Shown here in pieces: positions 8,368 to 16,944 of a stretch of 64,000 nt of DNA. The position numbers and the translations under genes were made by a program. The stretch lies in the NCBI RefSeq assembly GCF_003597675.1, contig NZ_CP030832.1:1-64000 (forward strand). The letters run 5' to 3'. The notes beneath the pieces were generated by a model that saw only the letters and a list, made by a program, of their open reading frames with translations, was not told the origin of the DNA and ran no database searches. Numbering within the stretch: position 1 is the stretch's first letter; each line of letters starts with the position of its first letter. This DNA comes from Neorhizobium sp. NCHU2750 (lineage in GTDB: Bacteria > Pseudomonadota > Alphaproteobacteria > Rhizobiales > Rhizobiaceae).

Positions 8368-8868
8368 ATGCCACAACTGGTCGATCCAGCCGATGCCTTG
8401 GTGCAGTTCCAGCAAGCCATCGCAATGGATGCCATCCCTTTGCAACCGTGCGAGCTTGATCCGTCGATCGTCGTCTGCCTCGACAAACCCAACGGCAAGG
8501 TCCGTTTCACTCACCTCGATCTCGACGGCCGCACCGTGACAGCCATGGTCATGCTCGTGGCGGGGGAGCACAGAGGCGGCATCCCGTGTTTCGATATTGG
8601 CTACGCCGTTCCTAAGCCCTTCCGGGGGCAGGGGCGGGCCGCCCGCCTAGTCGCCCAGGCGATCCGTGAGATGAAACACGGCCTCGGCCGTGCTGAATTT
8701 GAAACTTTCTACGTAGAGGCCGTCGTCGGCCTCGATAACGCCGCGTCGCAAAAGGTGGCGGCTGCCTCTCTGGCCTCAAAAGCTGTTCCAACTAGAGATG
8801 AGTATACTGAGCTTCCGGCTCTACAATATTCGACCAAGTATGAAACGCGTCGGCTGTCTTCGGTTTGA
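8368..8868 (+). CDS. GNAT-family N-acetyltransferase
   Basis: 166 residues with the GNAT acetyl-CoA-binding motif A in the middle: IGYAVPKPFRGQGRAARLVA (about residues 76-95), in the R/Q-x-x-G-x-G/A form (FRGQGRA), then a helix and VVGLDNAASQKVA, the usual motif B Asn. The acceptor substrate is unknown. AGGAGG lies 4 bases before the ATG. It is the last gene before a 200-base gap and is not obviously in an operon with 7961, which lies 117 bases upstream. Confidence 0.82.
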   Translation: MPQLVDPADALVQFQQAIAMDAIPLQPCELDPSIVVCLDKPNGKVRFTHLDLDGRTVTAMVMLVAGEHRGGIPCFDIGYAVPKPFRGQGRAARLVAQAIREMKHGLGRAEFETFYVEAVVGLDNAASQKVAAASLASKAVPTRDEYTELPALQYSTKYETRRLSSV

Positions 8869-9064
8869 GAGGACAGCGTTTCGGTGGGCAAATTGGCCGG
8901 GGATTTCTCGCATTGGCGGCGAATAGAAATACGTAAAACTTAGCACTTCTCGTGGGTTACGGAACATATGAAGATCATTCATAGATTTTTCCGTGAAACT
9001 CGTACTTGCGGCGAACGGAATATGTATACCATTCTAATACAATGGGAGAAAATATAAACGGAGC

Positions 9065-9376
9065 CTACTTGGCAAATGTGGCCAGGGAATCCAGGCACGC
9101 GACCAACGCCGCAGAATGGCCTACCGCTGAATAGTAGATCGTCTGTGCATCGCGCCTGGTCGTCACCACTTTAGCGTCGCGGAGTTTCTTCAGGTGCTGC
9201 GAGAGAGACGACTGACTGAGATTGACCTCGGTGGCGAGGCTAGTGACATCCCATTCCCGCGCGAGCAATCGCCGCATCACAGTGAGCCGTGACGGATTGG
9301 CAAAGGCGTTCAAAAAGAACGCCGCCATCTCGCAGTCGAACGAAAACGCATGCTCAGGGGAAGGAAGCTTTGCCAT
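9065..9376 (-). CDS. ArsR/SmtB-family regulator, NolR-like
   Basis: A 103-residue winged-helix repressor. The recognition helix region EVNLSQSSLSQHLKKLRDAK and following wing VTTRRDAQTIYYS are typical of the ArsR family and very close to rhizobial NolR, which controls nodulation and core genes. No metal-binding CxC motif is present, so metal sensing is unlikely. The promoter region (about 9377-9480) carries TTAG-type blocks resembling NolR operators. A second, closely similar regulator is encoded at 34799-35113. The 8869-9064 gap upstream of its stop is AT-rich and empty. Confidence 0.85.
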   Translation of the reverse strand: MAKLPSPEHAFSFDCEMAAFFLNAFANPSRLTVMRRLLAREWDVTSLATEVNLSQSSLSQHLKKLRDAKVVTTRRDAQTIYYSAVGHSAALVACLDSLATFAK

Positions 9377-9655
9377 ACCATTACCGCACTTGTAGGGGGG
9401 AGCGCAAAGCTCTCAGCCGTTAGCGCCTACAGGCTCGTGGCTAACGATGCGCCATATTAGTCATACCTAAGTTTCAAGTCTATCCTCAAATTTTGCACTG
9501 CGGGAGGGCGCGGGATTAAGTGTGACAAAACAACCACTCCTAGCAAAAGAGTGACCCTAGGAGCGCACATTGCGCATCTGCTGCGCGTGTCATCCGCGCG
9601 CTCCGACCTATGTTCATCATTACCGCTGGGGGCATCGGTGATCAAAGGACATCAC

Positions 9656-10408
9656 ATGACCACGTTTTCGAAACTGCTGGCAGCCGGGCTGCTGACTTCC
9701 ACCATGTCTATCCCGGCATTTGCCGCCGACCTCGCACCGGTGGAAGCACCGATCGTCGCGCCGGTATCGACCTCCGGCTTCTACATCGGCTCGCTCAGCT
9801 CGGTGAACTTCCTCGACGACACTGGCTTCGACGTTGGCGGCGCCTCCATCTCCACCGACTATGATGTCGGCTACTACAGCTCGCTACGCGCCGGCTACAA
9901 GTTCGACCCCATGGGCTTCATCACTCCCCGCGCGGAACTGGAGCTCGGCTACGGCAACGCCTCAGTTGATGAGCACCGCGTATCAGGCGTTGGCGGCGTC
10001 GGCGGTATCGACTCCTTCGGTGACGCCCGCACCTTCCAGGGCTATGTTAACGGCTATCTCGACATTCCGCTCGTGGCCGATGGCGTCATGAGCGCCATCA
10101 CGCCCTTCGTCGGTGGTGGCGTCGGCTTCATGAACCTCGATCTGCGCAAGCAGGGGGTCTCCGGCGTCGCAACCCTCATCGATGATAGCGACACCAAATT
10201 CGCCTATCACCTCGACGCTGGCGTCGGCATCAACCTGCAGGGCATCGGGCTGTTCTCGAACACCTCGCTGTTCGACAATACCACGCTCGATATTGGCTAC
10301 CGCTTCACTGCTGCGGACGATTTTGACTTCACCGCACGCGATGGGACATCTTCCAGCACGGATTTCCGCAGCAACGCGGTCACGTTCGGCCTGCGCAAGC
10401 AGTTCTGA
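9656..10408 (+). CDS. Outer-membrane beta-barrel protein (Omp25/RopB-like)
   Basis: 250 residues. The first 21 are a signal peptide (MTTFSKLLAAGLLTSTMSIP plus AFA, then ADLAP). The remainder has alternating beta-strand patterns with Gly and aromatic residues (FYIGSLSSVNF, SSLRAGYKFDP, ELELGYGNASV, TLDIGYRFTA) and ends in a terminal Phe after GLRKQ, the signal for outer-membrane insertion. This matches the Omp25/31 and RopB porin-like family of Rhizobiales. An upstream in-frame start at 9551 would bury the signal peptide, so 9656 is preferred, with GGAC before it. A strong terminator follows. Confidence 0.85.
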   Translation: MTTFSKLLAAGLLTSTMSIPAFAADLAPVEAPIVAPVSTSGFYIGSLSSVNFLDDTGFDVGGASISTDYDVGYYSSLRAGYKFDPMGFITPRAELELGYGNASVDEHRVSGVGGVGGIDSFGDARTFQGYVNGYLDIPLVADGVMSAITPFVGGGVGFMNLDLRKQGVSGVATLIDDSDTKFAYHLDAGVGINLQGIGLFSNTSLFDNTTLDIGYRFTAADDFDFTARDGTSSSTDFRSNAVTFGLRKQF

Positions 10409-10433
10409 TGCTGAGATCATCCCATTGGTCGTC

Positions 10434-10459
10434 ATAAAGCCCGCTCACGCGGGCTTTAT
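10434..10459. terminator. Bidirectional intrinsic terminator
   Basis: ATAAAGCCCGC and GCGGGCTTTAT form a perfect 11-bp stem around the loop TCAC, 26 bases after the outer-membrane protein stop. The T-rich arm and following AT-rich sequence make it a good terminator for the plus strand. Confidence 0.85.
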
Positions 10460-10554
10460 CATAATTAAATAACGATCTGGGCACGAGATGCTGGCGTGTG
10501 CCAAGTGGTTCGCTACATTGGGGGGCGCAGAAACTTTCAACGAAAGGATCAGCC

Positions 10555-10833
10555 TTGAGTTCAGTGATTGAAGTTGCTTTTGGGATTTCCTGGCACAAGC
10601 CAATTGTAATCTGTGACGACGGTGAGCGCCAGCTCACCATCCGTGGGCCGCGCGAGGCCTTGCGCTACCTGCAACACGACTTTCCCATGAGATCGGGCGA
10701 GGCCTACTGGGCAGCCTTGGCCGCGTCCAATCGCGCATTGATGAACCCGGCCCATGTCGAGCGGTCGCGGGAGACGTTTGCCAATGCCTATACCGAGTAT
10801 AGCCTGAAGGCGCGGCGGCAGCGCAAGCGATAG
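10555..10833 (+). CDS. DUF982 protein
   Basis: About 92 residues matching DUF982: a beta-strand start (FGISWHKPIVICDDGERQLT), then IRGPREALRYLQHDFP and helices ending in ARRQRKR. Function unknown; the family is nearly restricted to rhizobia and multiplied on their plasmids, and two more copies occur here (34400, 50202). I favour the TTG at 10555 because GAAAGGA precedes it. An ATG at 10498 in the same frame would add 19 residues with no family similarity. Confidence 0.72.
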   Translation: MSSVIEVAFGISWHKPIVICDDGERQLTIRGPREALRYLQHDFPMRSGEAYWAALAASNRALMNPAHVERSRETFANAYTEYSLKARRQRKR

Positions 10834-10865
10834 GGTACCGAACGGCGCCTTGCCCGACGAAGCGC

Positions 10866-11063
10866 TCAAGTTTCGCTCTCGGCGACATGCGAGCGCATCA
10901 GATAGCCAGCGGCAAAGGCCAGGGCACCGACAGCCAGGATCAAGCCAGCGGTCGCCTTTGGATAATCGCGCGTGGCCGCGAGCGCCATTTCGGCATCATT
11001 CTGCCAGCGCTGGTAGGGGGTCAGCTGAATATTGCGGTCGGTCCGGCGCCTGAAATAATCCAT
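10866..11063 (-). CDS. Small single-pass membrane protein
   Basis: 65 residues. A charged N-terminus (MDYFRRRTDRNIQLTPYQRW) is followed by one transmembrane helix (about residues 38-57, TAGLILAVGALAFAAGYLM) and a short tail. AAGGAG lies 6 bases before the ATG at 11063, so that start is preferred over an upstream one at 11084. No domain is recognised. It converges with the DUF982 gene. The 11064-11200 interval is empty. Confidence 0.65.
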   Translation of the reverse strand: MDYFRRRTDRNIQLTPYQRWQNDAEMALAATRDYPKATAGLILAVGALAFAAGYLMRSHVAESET

Positions 11064-11200
11064 TTCGGTCTCCTTTTTCCCCATAAGTCCAAGGATCCGG
11101 ACTTGGTTCCCTCTAAGAAAAGTTGTTTCGACGAAATCAATCTACTTTTGCGAGGAATTGGCCCGGGAGGTTTTGGCGGCGATCAGTTTTTGTCGGGTGG

Positions 11201-12278
11201 TCAAGTGCCGTCTTGAAGTAGCCGCGCAGCCCGACCACTCCGCCTGGTCGCGTTGTTGTAATAGCTGGATGCTTGCTGCACGGATCCATGTCGCGACTGA
11301 TCCATCACCTCGGGCAGCGGAATGCCGCGATTGGCAGCCTCGGTCAGGTATCCAGACCGCAGCCCGTGCGCCGAAAACTCCCCAGGCTCCAACCCAGCCA
11401 TCGCCGCCCGCCCAGCGATCAACCTTCCGGAATACTGAGCCTGCCTCGATCTTCGCCGCCGCCATCCAGGCGTTCAACGCCTCGACCGGCCGGCCGGTGA
11501 GATAGAAGACCTCGTCGTGATCGGCTCCGGATGTTTTGGTCCGCCCAAGATGAATGGCGAGAGAGGGGAGGGGAGGCCGTCCGCGACGACGATCGGCGGC
11601 TCGACCGTTAGCTGCTCCCGGCGCAGACTGGCGATCTCGCTGCGCCGCCGGCCACCAGAGGCGAAGGCGACCATCAGGATCGCCCGGTCGCGGACATCGC
11701 GTAGGCTACCACTCGCGCACGTCGCCAACATAGCCAACACATCGCCGGTGACCGCCTTGGCGCTTTTGCGTTTTCGTGGCCGCGGTGTGGCGCTGACCGC
11801 GAGGCGGATGGCTGACTTGAGCTCAGGGGAGGCAAAAGCGCCGGAAACCCCGCGCCACTTCGTCAGGGTCGACCAGCTTGCCAGCCGCGGGCGAACCGTG
11901 TCCGGCGCATGTGGGCCGACCACCTTCAGAAACCCTTGGCCACGAAGGTTTTGCTCGACCGTTGCTGGCATCCCATGCTCCGGATCGATTTCGCCTTTCG
12001 CCGGATCCCAAAGATGATGCGCGACGAATTTTAGCAGCAACGCTTCGGGCGCCGGCCACGGCAGCGATTTTTTCGTGGCCGCCAGGGACCAGTCCTGCAG
12101 ATAGGCAAGATCGGAGGTGAGGGCGCGAAGGGTGTTTTCGCCCATGCCTTCGTTGACCAGATGGCGGCGTTTCGACATCCTGGTCTGTAAGCAGCTCGGC
12201 GAGCTCGTCGCGGCGCTCCATCGGCAGGACGGCAGCGATCGTGTCGAGTTCATGGGCTCGACGATCGACGGCACTCAT
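11201..12278 (-). pseudogene. Broken tyrosine recombinase, paralogue of the intact one at 15781
   Basis: Aligns by eye along nearly its whole length with the intact recombinase at 15781-16944: MSAVDRRAHELDTIAAVLPM at the start, then LVNEGMGENTLRALTSDLAY, AILMVAFASGGRRRSEIASL (first catalytic Arg) and SAHGLRSGYLTEAANRGIP (His and second Arg). At least two frameshifts (near 12165 and near 11500) and a deletion between about 11420 and 11440, removing some 30 residues before the HxxR motif, break it. It ends with SSYYNNATRRSGRAARLLQD. Being a direct repeat of the intact copy, it could take part in homologous recombination across the toxin-antitoxin block. Confidence 0.85.
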
Positions 12279-12304
12279 TTTGGCAATCCGTGTTCGTCAT
12301 AGAA

Positions 12305-12523
12305 CTAGTCGTGGTTGGAGCTGGCACCGGCTGGTACGTTCGCTCGCCCTTCTTCTGCCAGTGCCCAGACGTCATCCAGAGTGCCGGCAGGCTTCGGGAT
12401 TGCCGTCAGCTGCGCGACTGGCTTTCCCGAGCGGCAGATCAGCACCCCATCACCACGAGCCGCCAGTCCAATCAGTTCCTCAAGCCGTTCAGCGGCCTCG
12501 CCCACATCAACAAAAACCCGCAT
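12305..12523 (-). CDS. Phd/YefM-type antitoxin, no toxin partner
   Basis: 72 residues with the antitoxin pattern LEELIGLAARGDGVLICRSG followed by KPVAQLTAIP, typical of prevent-host-death proteins that bind their operator by the N-terminus and neutralise a toxin by the C-terminus. No PIN or RelE-type toxin follows. The next gene on this strand is the broken recombinase 26 bases downstream, so the partner was probably lost at that junction. Starting ATG at 12523 has GAGAAG just upstream. Confidence 0.72.
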   Translation of the reverse strand: MRVFVDVGEAAERLEELIGLAARGDGVLICRSGKPVAQLTAIPKPAGTLDDVWALAEEGRANVPAGASSNHD

Positions 12524-12676
12524 TCTCTTCTCCTAACCCAGCATGACCGCTACACATCTGATCCGTAAAAACCTCGGCGCCCGACGCGAAGCGACCCAGT
12601 GGCGAAGATCCCGACGGCAGTGTGCCGTTAGAAAATTTCCGTAATTTCCGTATATTCCGTAAAAAGGAGTTTTGGC

Positions 12677-12955
12677 ATGACCTCCACAGTTACGACCGCT
12701 ACGGTCTCCAAGAATTTCGGCGCCTACCAGGATGACGCCGTCCGCGATCCGGTGATCATCACCAAGAACGGCCGGCCGCGCACGGTGCTGATCGCCTATG
12801 AGGATTATCTGCGGCTGACAAAGCGCGACCGGCGCGTCGAGCTGACGAGCACGCTCGGCGACGACGAGCTGGCCGCGATCGAGGCGTCGGCGATGGACGG
12901 CGCGCTCGATCATCTCAATGCCGAATTGCTGACGGGCAGGCATGCTGCCGACTGA
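12677..12955 (+). CDS. Type II antitoxin (Phd/YefM-like)
   Basis: 92 residues. The N-terminal half is the DNA-binding Phd/YefM fold: TATVSKNFGAYQDDAVRDPV with IITKNGRPRTVLIAYEDYLR. The C-terminal part is acidic and would bind the toxin. AAAGGAG lies about 8 bases before the ATG. The last 14 bases overlap the start of a toxin-like frame at 12942, but that frame is truncated. Likely a degraded toxin-antitoxin pair that retains only the antitoxin. Confidence 0.8.
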   Translation: MTSTVTTATVSKNFGAYQDDAVRDPVIITKNGRPRTVLIAYEDYLRLTKRDRRVELTSTLGDDELAAIEASAMDGALDHLNAELLTGRHAAD

Positions 12956-13088
12956 GCCCAGAATCGGCTGGGTGTTTCGTTACTCGTATCTCTGGCACTG
13001 GCAGTTTGTTGAAGGCCGCGAAGAAGGCGACAAGGATCGCTTGGCACTGGTTGTGGCTTTTGTCTCTGGATTTCAGTTGCAGCGGTAA
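12942..13088 (+). pseudogene. Truncated toxin fragment (PemK/MazF-like)
   Basis: An ATG at 12942 overlapping the antitoxin end opens a 48-residue frame, MLPTEPRIGWVFRYSYLWHW then EGREEGDKDRLALVVAF, which resembles the N-terminus of a plasmid PemK/MazF-type toxin family. The frame stops at 13086-13088, where about 100 residues would be expected. The sequence after it does not continue the family in another frame that I can see, so this is a truncation and not a simple frameshift. The assignment of the family is from memory. Confidence 0.6.
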
Positions 13089-13180
13089 GCTAAAATTCCG
13101 ACACCCAAATTTCACCTTACGGTTTCACGCTCCGGCGGGGAGGGGCGTACTCCTTTGTGCTGTCGATGAAATACCGGCGC

Positions 13181-13825
13181 TTACCAGTGTGGATCAGGCC
13201 ACTCCGCATTTTCCCAGACGGCGAATTCCGCCGGAGAGATTAGGTTTTTATCGCCGTTCTTCGACCGCATGGGGTAGAAGCGGTCATACCTCGGATCGAA
13301 ACTCGACAGAAGTTGCGCGAAGCCGGTCTTCCTTTGTGTTTTCGTCCATGAGCAAAAGAGACCTCCGCGACTATTCATCATGTCGAAGACTTGAGGCTGA
13401 GCTGGGTCGAGGCGGTGCCAAAGATCGATGATATGCGCGGCCTGCGTTCCAAAATCCTCGCGCAATCCATCCTCGATAACTGCCTCCAGGGCATAAGCGA
13501 TCGCTTGCGTCTTGGCCGTATGATTGAGAAATGCGAGGGATTGCCTTAGTAGCCTCTGCTGCAGCATAAGAACGGGCCAAAGGATCTGGACACCGTATCG
13601 AATGCCTATTTCCTTAAAGTGTTTTGGCGGCTGGATAACTTCGCGCTGTCGCTCATATGCTTTACGCACATCATACGCCAACCCCAGAAATGAGCCTTCC
13701 TTATCTTTCACAATCGGCGAGCGCTCATTCACATCATGAACGACTTCATGCAGGCAGGAGAGGGACGTGTAGTCCCCGATCAACACGATGCCCGCGTGGT
13801 TTTTAAGCAAGCCGTAGGAAAGCAT
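13181..13825 (-). CDS. DUF6904-like protein
   Basis: 214 residues starting MLSYGLLKNHAGIVLIGDYT, with VHDVNERSPIVKDKEGSFLG and GVQILWPVLMLQQRLLRQSL. This pattern fits a family I recall as DUF6904, of unknown function. It is predicted cytosolic and alpha-helical without catalytic signatures. An AAAGGA site 6 bases before the ATG at 13825 supports the start. It lies downstream of the VapBC-like pair on the same strand with 33 bases between, so it may be co-transcribed, or be passenger cargo of the recombinase region. Confidence 0.7.
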   Translation of the reverse strand: MLSYGLLKNHAGIVLIGDYTSLSCLHEVVHDVNERSPIVKDKEGSFLGLAYDVRKAYERQREVIQPPKHFKEIGIRYGVQILWPVLMLQQRLLRQSLAFLNHTAKTQAIAYALEAVIEDGLREDFGTQAAHIIDLWHRLDPAQPQVFDMMNSRGGLFCSWTKTQRKTGFAQLLSSFDPRYDRFYPMRSKNGDKNLISPAEFAVWENAEWPDPHW

Positions 13826-13858
13826 CCGTGGTCCTTTCTTTAAATCCAAAGGGCCCCG

Positions 13859-14281
13859 TCAGACTGCCCACGGATCAACAATGTCGATTCCAAAACCTTC
13901 AAAATCCTTGGTATTGCGTGTAGCTAGCGTCAAATCGTGAGCGACGGCGGTAGCGGCAATCAAACCGTCCATAGATGCAAGCCCCCGACCATTTCGCTTG
14001 GCGAGCGCCATGAGGTCGCCCCAGGCAAAGGCGACAGGCCCTTCTACCGAAATAGTCCTGTGTTCGAAGCGCTGGGGCAGATCATACGTGAGCCATTCGT
14101 TCAGAGCGTCGCGCTTTCTCCCACTATCCATCAGAGCGACGCCACGGCGAATTTCAGCGATCGATATGATGCTGATGAATGTGCGATCCTCATCCAGCCC
14201 GTGGAGCCACTTGAGAACACCTTCATCGGGGCGCGGCTTTGTCACTTCCGATAGAACGTTCGTATCAAGAAGCAATCTCAT
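13859..14281 (-). CDS. vapC: VapC-type PIN-domain toxin
   Basis: 140 residues forming a complete PIN ribonuclease domain. The acidic metal ligands are visible: Asp6 in MRLLLDTNVLSE, Glu in IISIAEIRRGV (about 42) and Asp in GRGLASMDGLIAATA (about 104), with a late acidic residue in ATRNTKDFEG. FitB-like VapC proteins cleave RNA, often initiator tRNA, and are neutralised by the cognate antitoxin. The start overlaps the antitoxin stop by 4 bases, giving the normal antitoxin-first operon. Confidence 0.9.
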   Translation of the reverse strand: MRLLLDTNVLSEVTKPRPDEGVLKWLHGLDEDRTFISIISIAEIRRGVALMDSGRKRDALNEWLTYDLPQRFEHRTISVEGPVAFAWGDLMALAKRNGRGLASMDGLIAATAVAHDLTLATRNTKDFEGFGIDIVDPWAV

Positions 14282-14544
14282 AGAGACAAGTCACGCGGCT
14301 CGTCGTGCTGTCTCTCGACATCGAAATCGGCACCACGCAGAGGCGATGACAATAGAAACTCGGCTAGCGATCCCCTACGTGCGGTTTTCTTCTGCCACTC
14401 TTCTGCAGAGACGACCACCACGCTAGGCTTCCCATTGCGGGTAATCGTCTGAGGTGCCAGTTGCGCGCGCTCCATGACTTCCGAAAGTTTTGCCTTCGCG
14501 CCAGCGACCGTCCAGTTCGTATCATCATGCGTTGATGTTTGCAT
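14278..14544 (-). CDS. Antitoxin of the VapC pair (Phd/YefM-type)
   Basis: 88 residues: WTVAGAKAKLSEVMERAQLA then PQTITRNGKPSVVVVSAEEW is the Phd/YefM fold, followed by an acidic toxin-binding tail (FDVERQHDEPRD). It lies first in the operon and overlaps the PIN toxin by 4 bases. The ATG at 14544 is preferred because GGTGA precedes it and the promoter/operator at 14565-14604 lies just upstream. Together they would form a self-repressing plasmid-stabilising module. Confidence 0.88.
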   Translation of the reverse strand: MQTSTHDDTNWTVAGAKAKLSEVMERAQLAPQTITRNGKPSVVVVSAEEWQKKTARRGSLAEFLLSSPLRGADFDVERQHDEPRDLSL

Positions 14545-14564
14545 CGCTTCACCTATAACCAAAT

Positions 14565-14604
14565 TGACTATAATGACTATATTTCGTTTAGGGCATTTTT
14601 GCAA
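14565..14604 (-). promoter_or_regulatory. Promoter and operator of the toxin-antitoxin pair
   Basis: On the minus strand TTGCAA (14599-14604) and TATAGT (14576-14581) are spaced by 17 bases. The -10 is inside a tandem repeat, TGACTATA at 14565-14572 and again at 14574-14581 (plus-strand reading). A repeat straddling the -10 is what one expects of an antitoxin operator. Confidence 0.7.
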
Positions 14605-14631
14605 GCTTCTGAACAACAGGGGAGGGCCCCA

Positions 14632-15780
14632 CTAAAACCCTGATGCCTTGGTCAGATTCACGCGGAAGCGATCACGTCATCTCTGCTGACGTGTGCCCAA
14701 GCTGCTTCTGGATATACCGCTCATCGACATCGGCAGAAGAAGCGAGGCTAGCACGAAGGGAGTGACCGGAGAACTTAAACGCACGCTCAATCTTGCTGAG
14801 ATCACCGCGAACGCCGGCTGCCATCGCGGCCCGCTTCACCAGCCGAGCTACTTCCTTGTCATTCAGCCGTTCCGGCCCAACTGCTTTGCCTTCTCCCGTC
14901 ACGCGACGGAAAAGGGGACCGTGCGCAAGCTTGGGAACTTAATCCACATCTCGATCGCGGCGACCGGGCAGGTCGCGTCAGACGAGCCGCGACCCACCTC
15001 AACCTCTCGCCATCCGGTTTTGCCGCGCAGGGTGATGAGCATGTCCTTGTCGAGCATTTCGATCCAGCCGCGCCCGTCTTCGGTCGGATCTGCCTTCAGA
15101 TCAAGGCCAACAATCTCGGAGCGACGAAGACCACCGGCAAAGCCGACCAGCAACATGGCGCGGTGGCGCAGGCCGCGCAGCGAGCCGCGGTCGAGCGTCA
15201 CGACCATGGCGATGATATCTTCGGCCATGACTGCTTCCTTCTGGATCGGCGGCCGGGCATGGCTGTTGCGGATGCCGGCCATCACCGTCGCAATGTGCCT
15301 GTCTTTGCGGTCGAGCGAGAGAGCGCGCTGGGCATAGTTCCAGGAGAGGCGGTGTTCGATGGTCGAGACAGAGTTCGCTTTTGCACCCCGTTCAGCCGTG
15401 CTGGAAGCGCAGGCTGTAATGTAAAGTCCGACGGTTTGCGGATCCGGGGGCAGGGGGACCAGATTGGAGCGCCTGCACCACGCCGAAAAATGCTTCTAGT
15501 CGGCCGCGTAGGCCTTGCGCGTGTTGGCGGAACTGGTCGCCTGGACATAGCCACGAGCGCGATCGGCGAGGCTGGCAAGATAAGCAGGTGTCTCGCCACC
15601 GCCGGCGATAGAGGGAAGGGGGCTTGCGCCTGACACCTCCGGCGCGGAAACATCACGCCCAGCCGCCGTGCTGAGAGACGGCGCTGGGTCTCCTCGACGT
15701 AATTTTCGGTGTTTTGCTCGACGGTTTGGCCATTCCCTTATAATGACAACAACGTCCGATAATGCAAGATTATCAGGCAT
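14632..15780 (-). pseudogene. Second tyrosine recombinase, inactivated
   Basis: A recombinase of another subfamily, directly after the intact one (TAA then ATG). The N-terminal core-binding domain is interrupted by an amber codon at 15496-15498, in ANTRKAYAAD-stop-KHFSAWCR, where Trp is expected. The same frame then continues through AGIRNSHARP and GFAGGLRRSEIVGLD (catalytic Arg) to about 14940. A one-base shift there precedes LFRRVTGEGKAV and FSGHSLRASLAS (His, Arg) with QLGHTSAEMT. A further deletion near 14672 removes the segment with the catalytic Tyr. The tail RDRFRVNLTKASGF ends at 14632. Three lesions make it dead. Confidence 0.85.
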
Positions 15781-16944
15781 TTAGTCATACTGCAGCAGCC
15801 TTGCTGCTCGGCCGCTACGTCTCGTTGCGCTGTTGTAATAGCTTGACGCTTGTTGGATCGAACGATGGCGTGACTGCTCCATGGCCTCGGGGAGTGGGAT
15901 CCCGCGATTGGCGGCTTCCGTCAGATAACCCGATCGGAGCCCGTGCGCGGAAAACTCCCCAGCCTCCAACCCAGCCATCTCCGCCCGCTGTTTCAGGATC
16001 GCATTCACCGACTGCGGATCAAGCGCCCGCTTCGAAACCGTACCCCAGCGCCCGATCCCCCGAAACACACTGCCGCCATCAATCTTGGCCGCCGCGATCC
16101 ACGCATTCAGCGCATCGACCGGCCGCCCGGTCAGATAGACCACATCATCCTGTTCACCGTTGGTCGTCTTGGTGCGGCCGAGATGGATGGCGAGAGAGGG
16201 GAGGGGAGAGCCGCCCGCCACCGCGATCGGTGGCTCTTCCGCCAGCTGCTCGACGCGCAGCCCGGCGATCTCGCTGCGTCGGCGGCCGCCGGAGGCAAAG
16301 GCCACCATCAGGATCGCCCGATCCCGCAGATCGCGGAGACTGTCGGTCGAGCAGGTTGCCAGCAGCTTTGCCAAAATATCGCCAGTCACGGCCTTGGCGC
16401 TCTTCCGCTTCCGGGTCCGCGGGACCGCGCGCACGGCGAGACGAATGGCGGATTTGAGGGCAGGGGAGGTGAAGGCGCCATCGAGGCCGCGCCATTTGGT
16501 CAGCGTCGACCAGTTGGCCAGGCGGCGGCGCACGGTCGCCGGCGCATGCGGGCCTGACGATTTCAGAAATTTTTGGCGACGCAGGTTTTCGGCGACATCG
16601 GCCGGCATACCATGATCGGGATCGGCGGCGCGCTTTTCGGGATTCCACAGATGCTGTGCCACAAACTTCAGCAGGAGCGCCTCGGGCGCCGGCCAGGGCA
16701 GTGATCTTCTTGTCGTCGCCAGGGCCCAGGCTTCGATATAGGCAAGATCGGAGGTGAGGGCCCGTAGCGTGTTGGCGCCCATGCCTTCGTTGACGAGATG
16801 GCGCAGCGTTTCGATATCGCTGTCGGTCAGCAGCTCGGCGAGTTCATCGCGCCGGTCGATCGGCAGCACGGACGCGATCGTGTCGAGCTCGACGGCGCGG
16901 CGCTCGACACCGGTCAGACTGGCGGCTTTTCTGGCGGAAACCAT
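15781..16944 (-). CDS. Tyrosine site-specific recombinase, intact
   Basis: 387 residues. The N-terminal SAM-like core-binding domain (about 20-180, LVNEGMGANTLRALTSDLAY, TLTKWRGLDGAF) is followed by the catalytic domain with all expected residues: Arg in FASGGRRRSEIAGL, His-x-x-Arg in SAHGLRSGYL, His in EQSRHRSIQQ and the nucleophile in SSYYNSATR. Such enzymes resolve multimers or move integrative elements. Its ATG overlaps the stop of the upstream small gene (TGATG), implying translational coupling, and the next recombinase begins directly after its TAA. I prefer ATG 16944 to an upstream GTG at 16968. Confidence 0.9.
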   Translation of the reverse strand: MVSARKAASLTGVERRAVELDTIASVLPIDRRDELAELLTDSDIETLRHLVNEGMGANTLRALTSDLAYIEAWALATTRRSLPWPAPEALLLKFVAQHLWNPEKRAADPDHGMPADVAENLRRQKFLKSSGPHAPATVRRRLANWSTLTKWRGLDGAFTSPALKSAIRLAVRAVPRTRKRKSAKAVTGDILAKLLATCSTDSLRDLRDRAILMVAFASGGRRRSEIAGLRVEQLAEEPPIAVAGGSPLPSLAIHLGRTKTTNGEQDDVVYLTGRPVDALNAWIAAAKIDGGSVFRGIGRWGTVSKRALDPQSVNAILKQRAEMAGLEAGEFSAHGLRSGYLTEAANRGIPLPEAMEQSRHRSIQQASSYYNSATRRSGRAARLLQYD

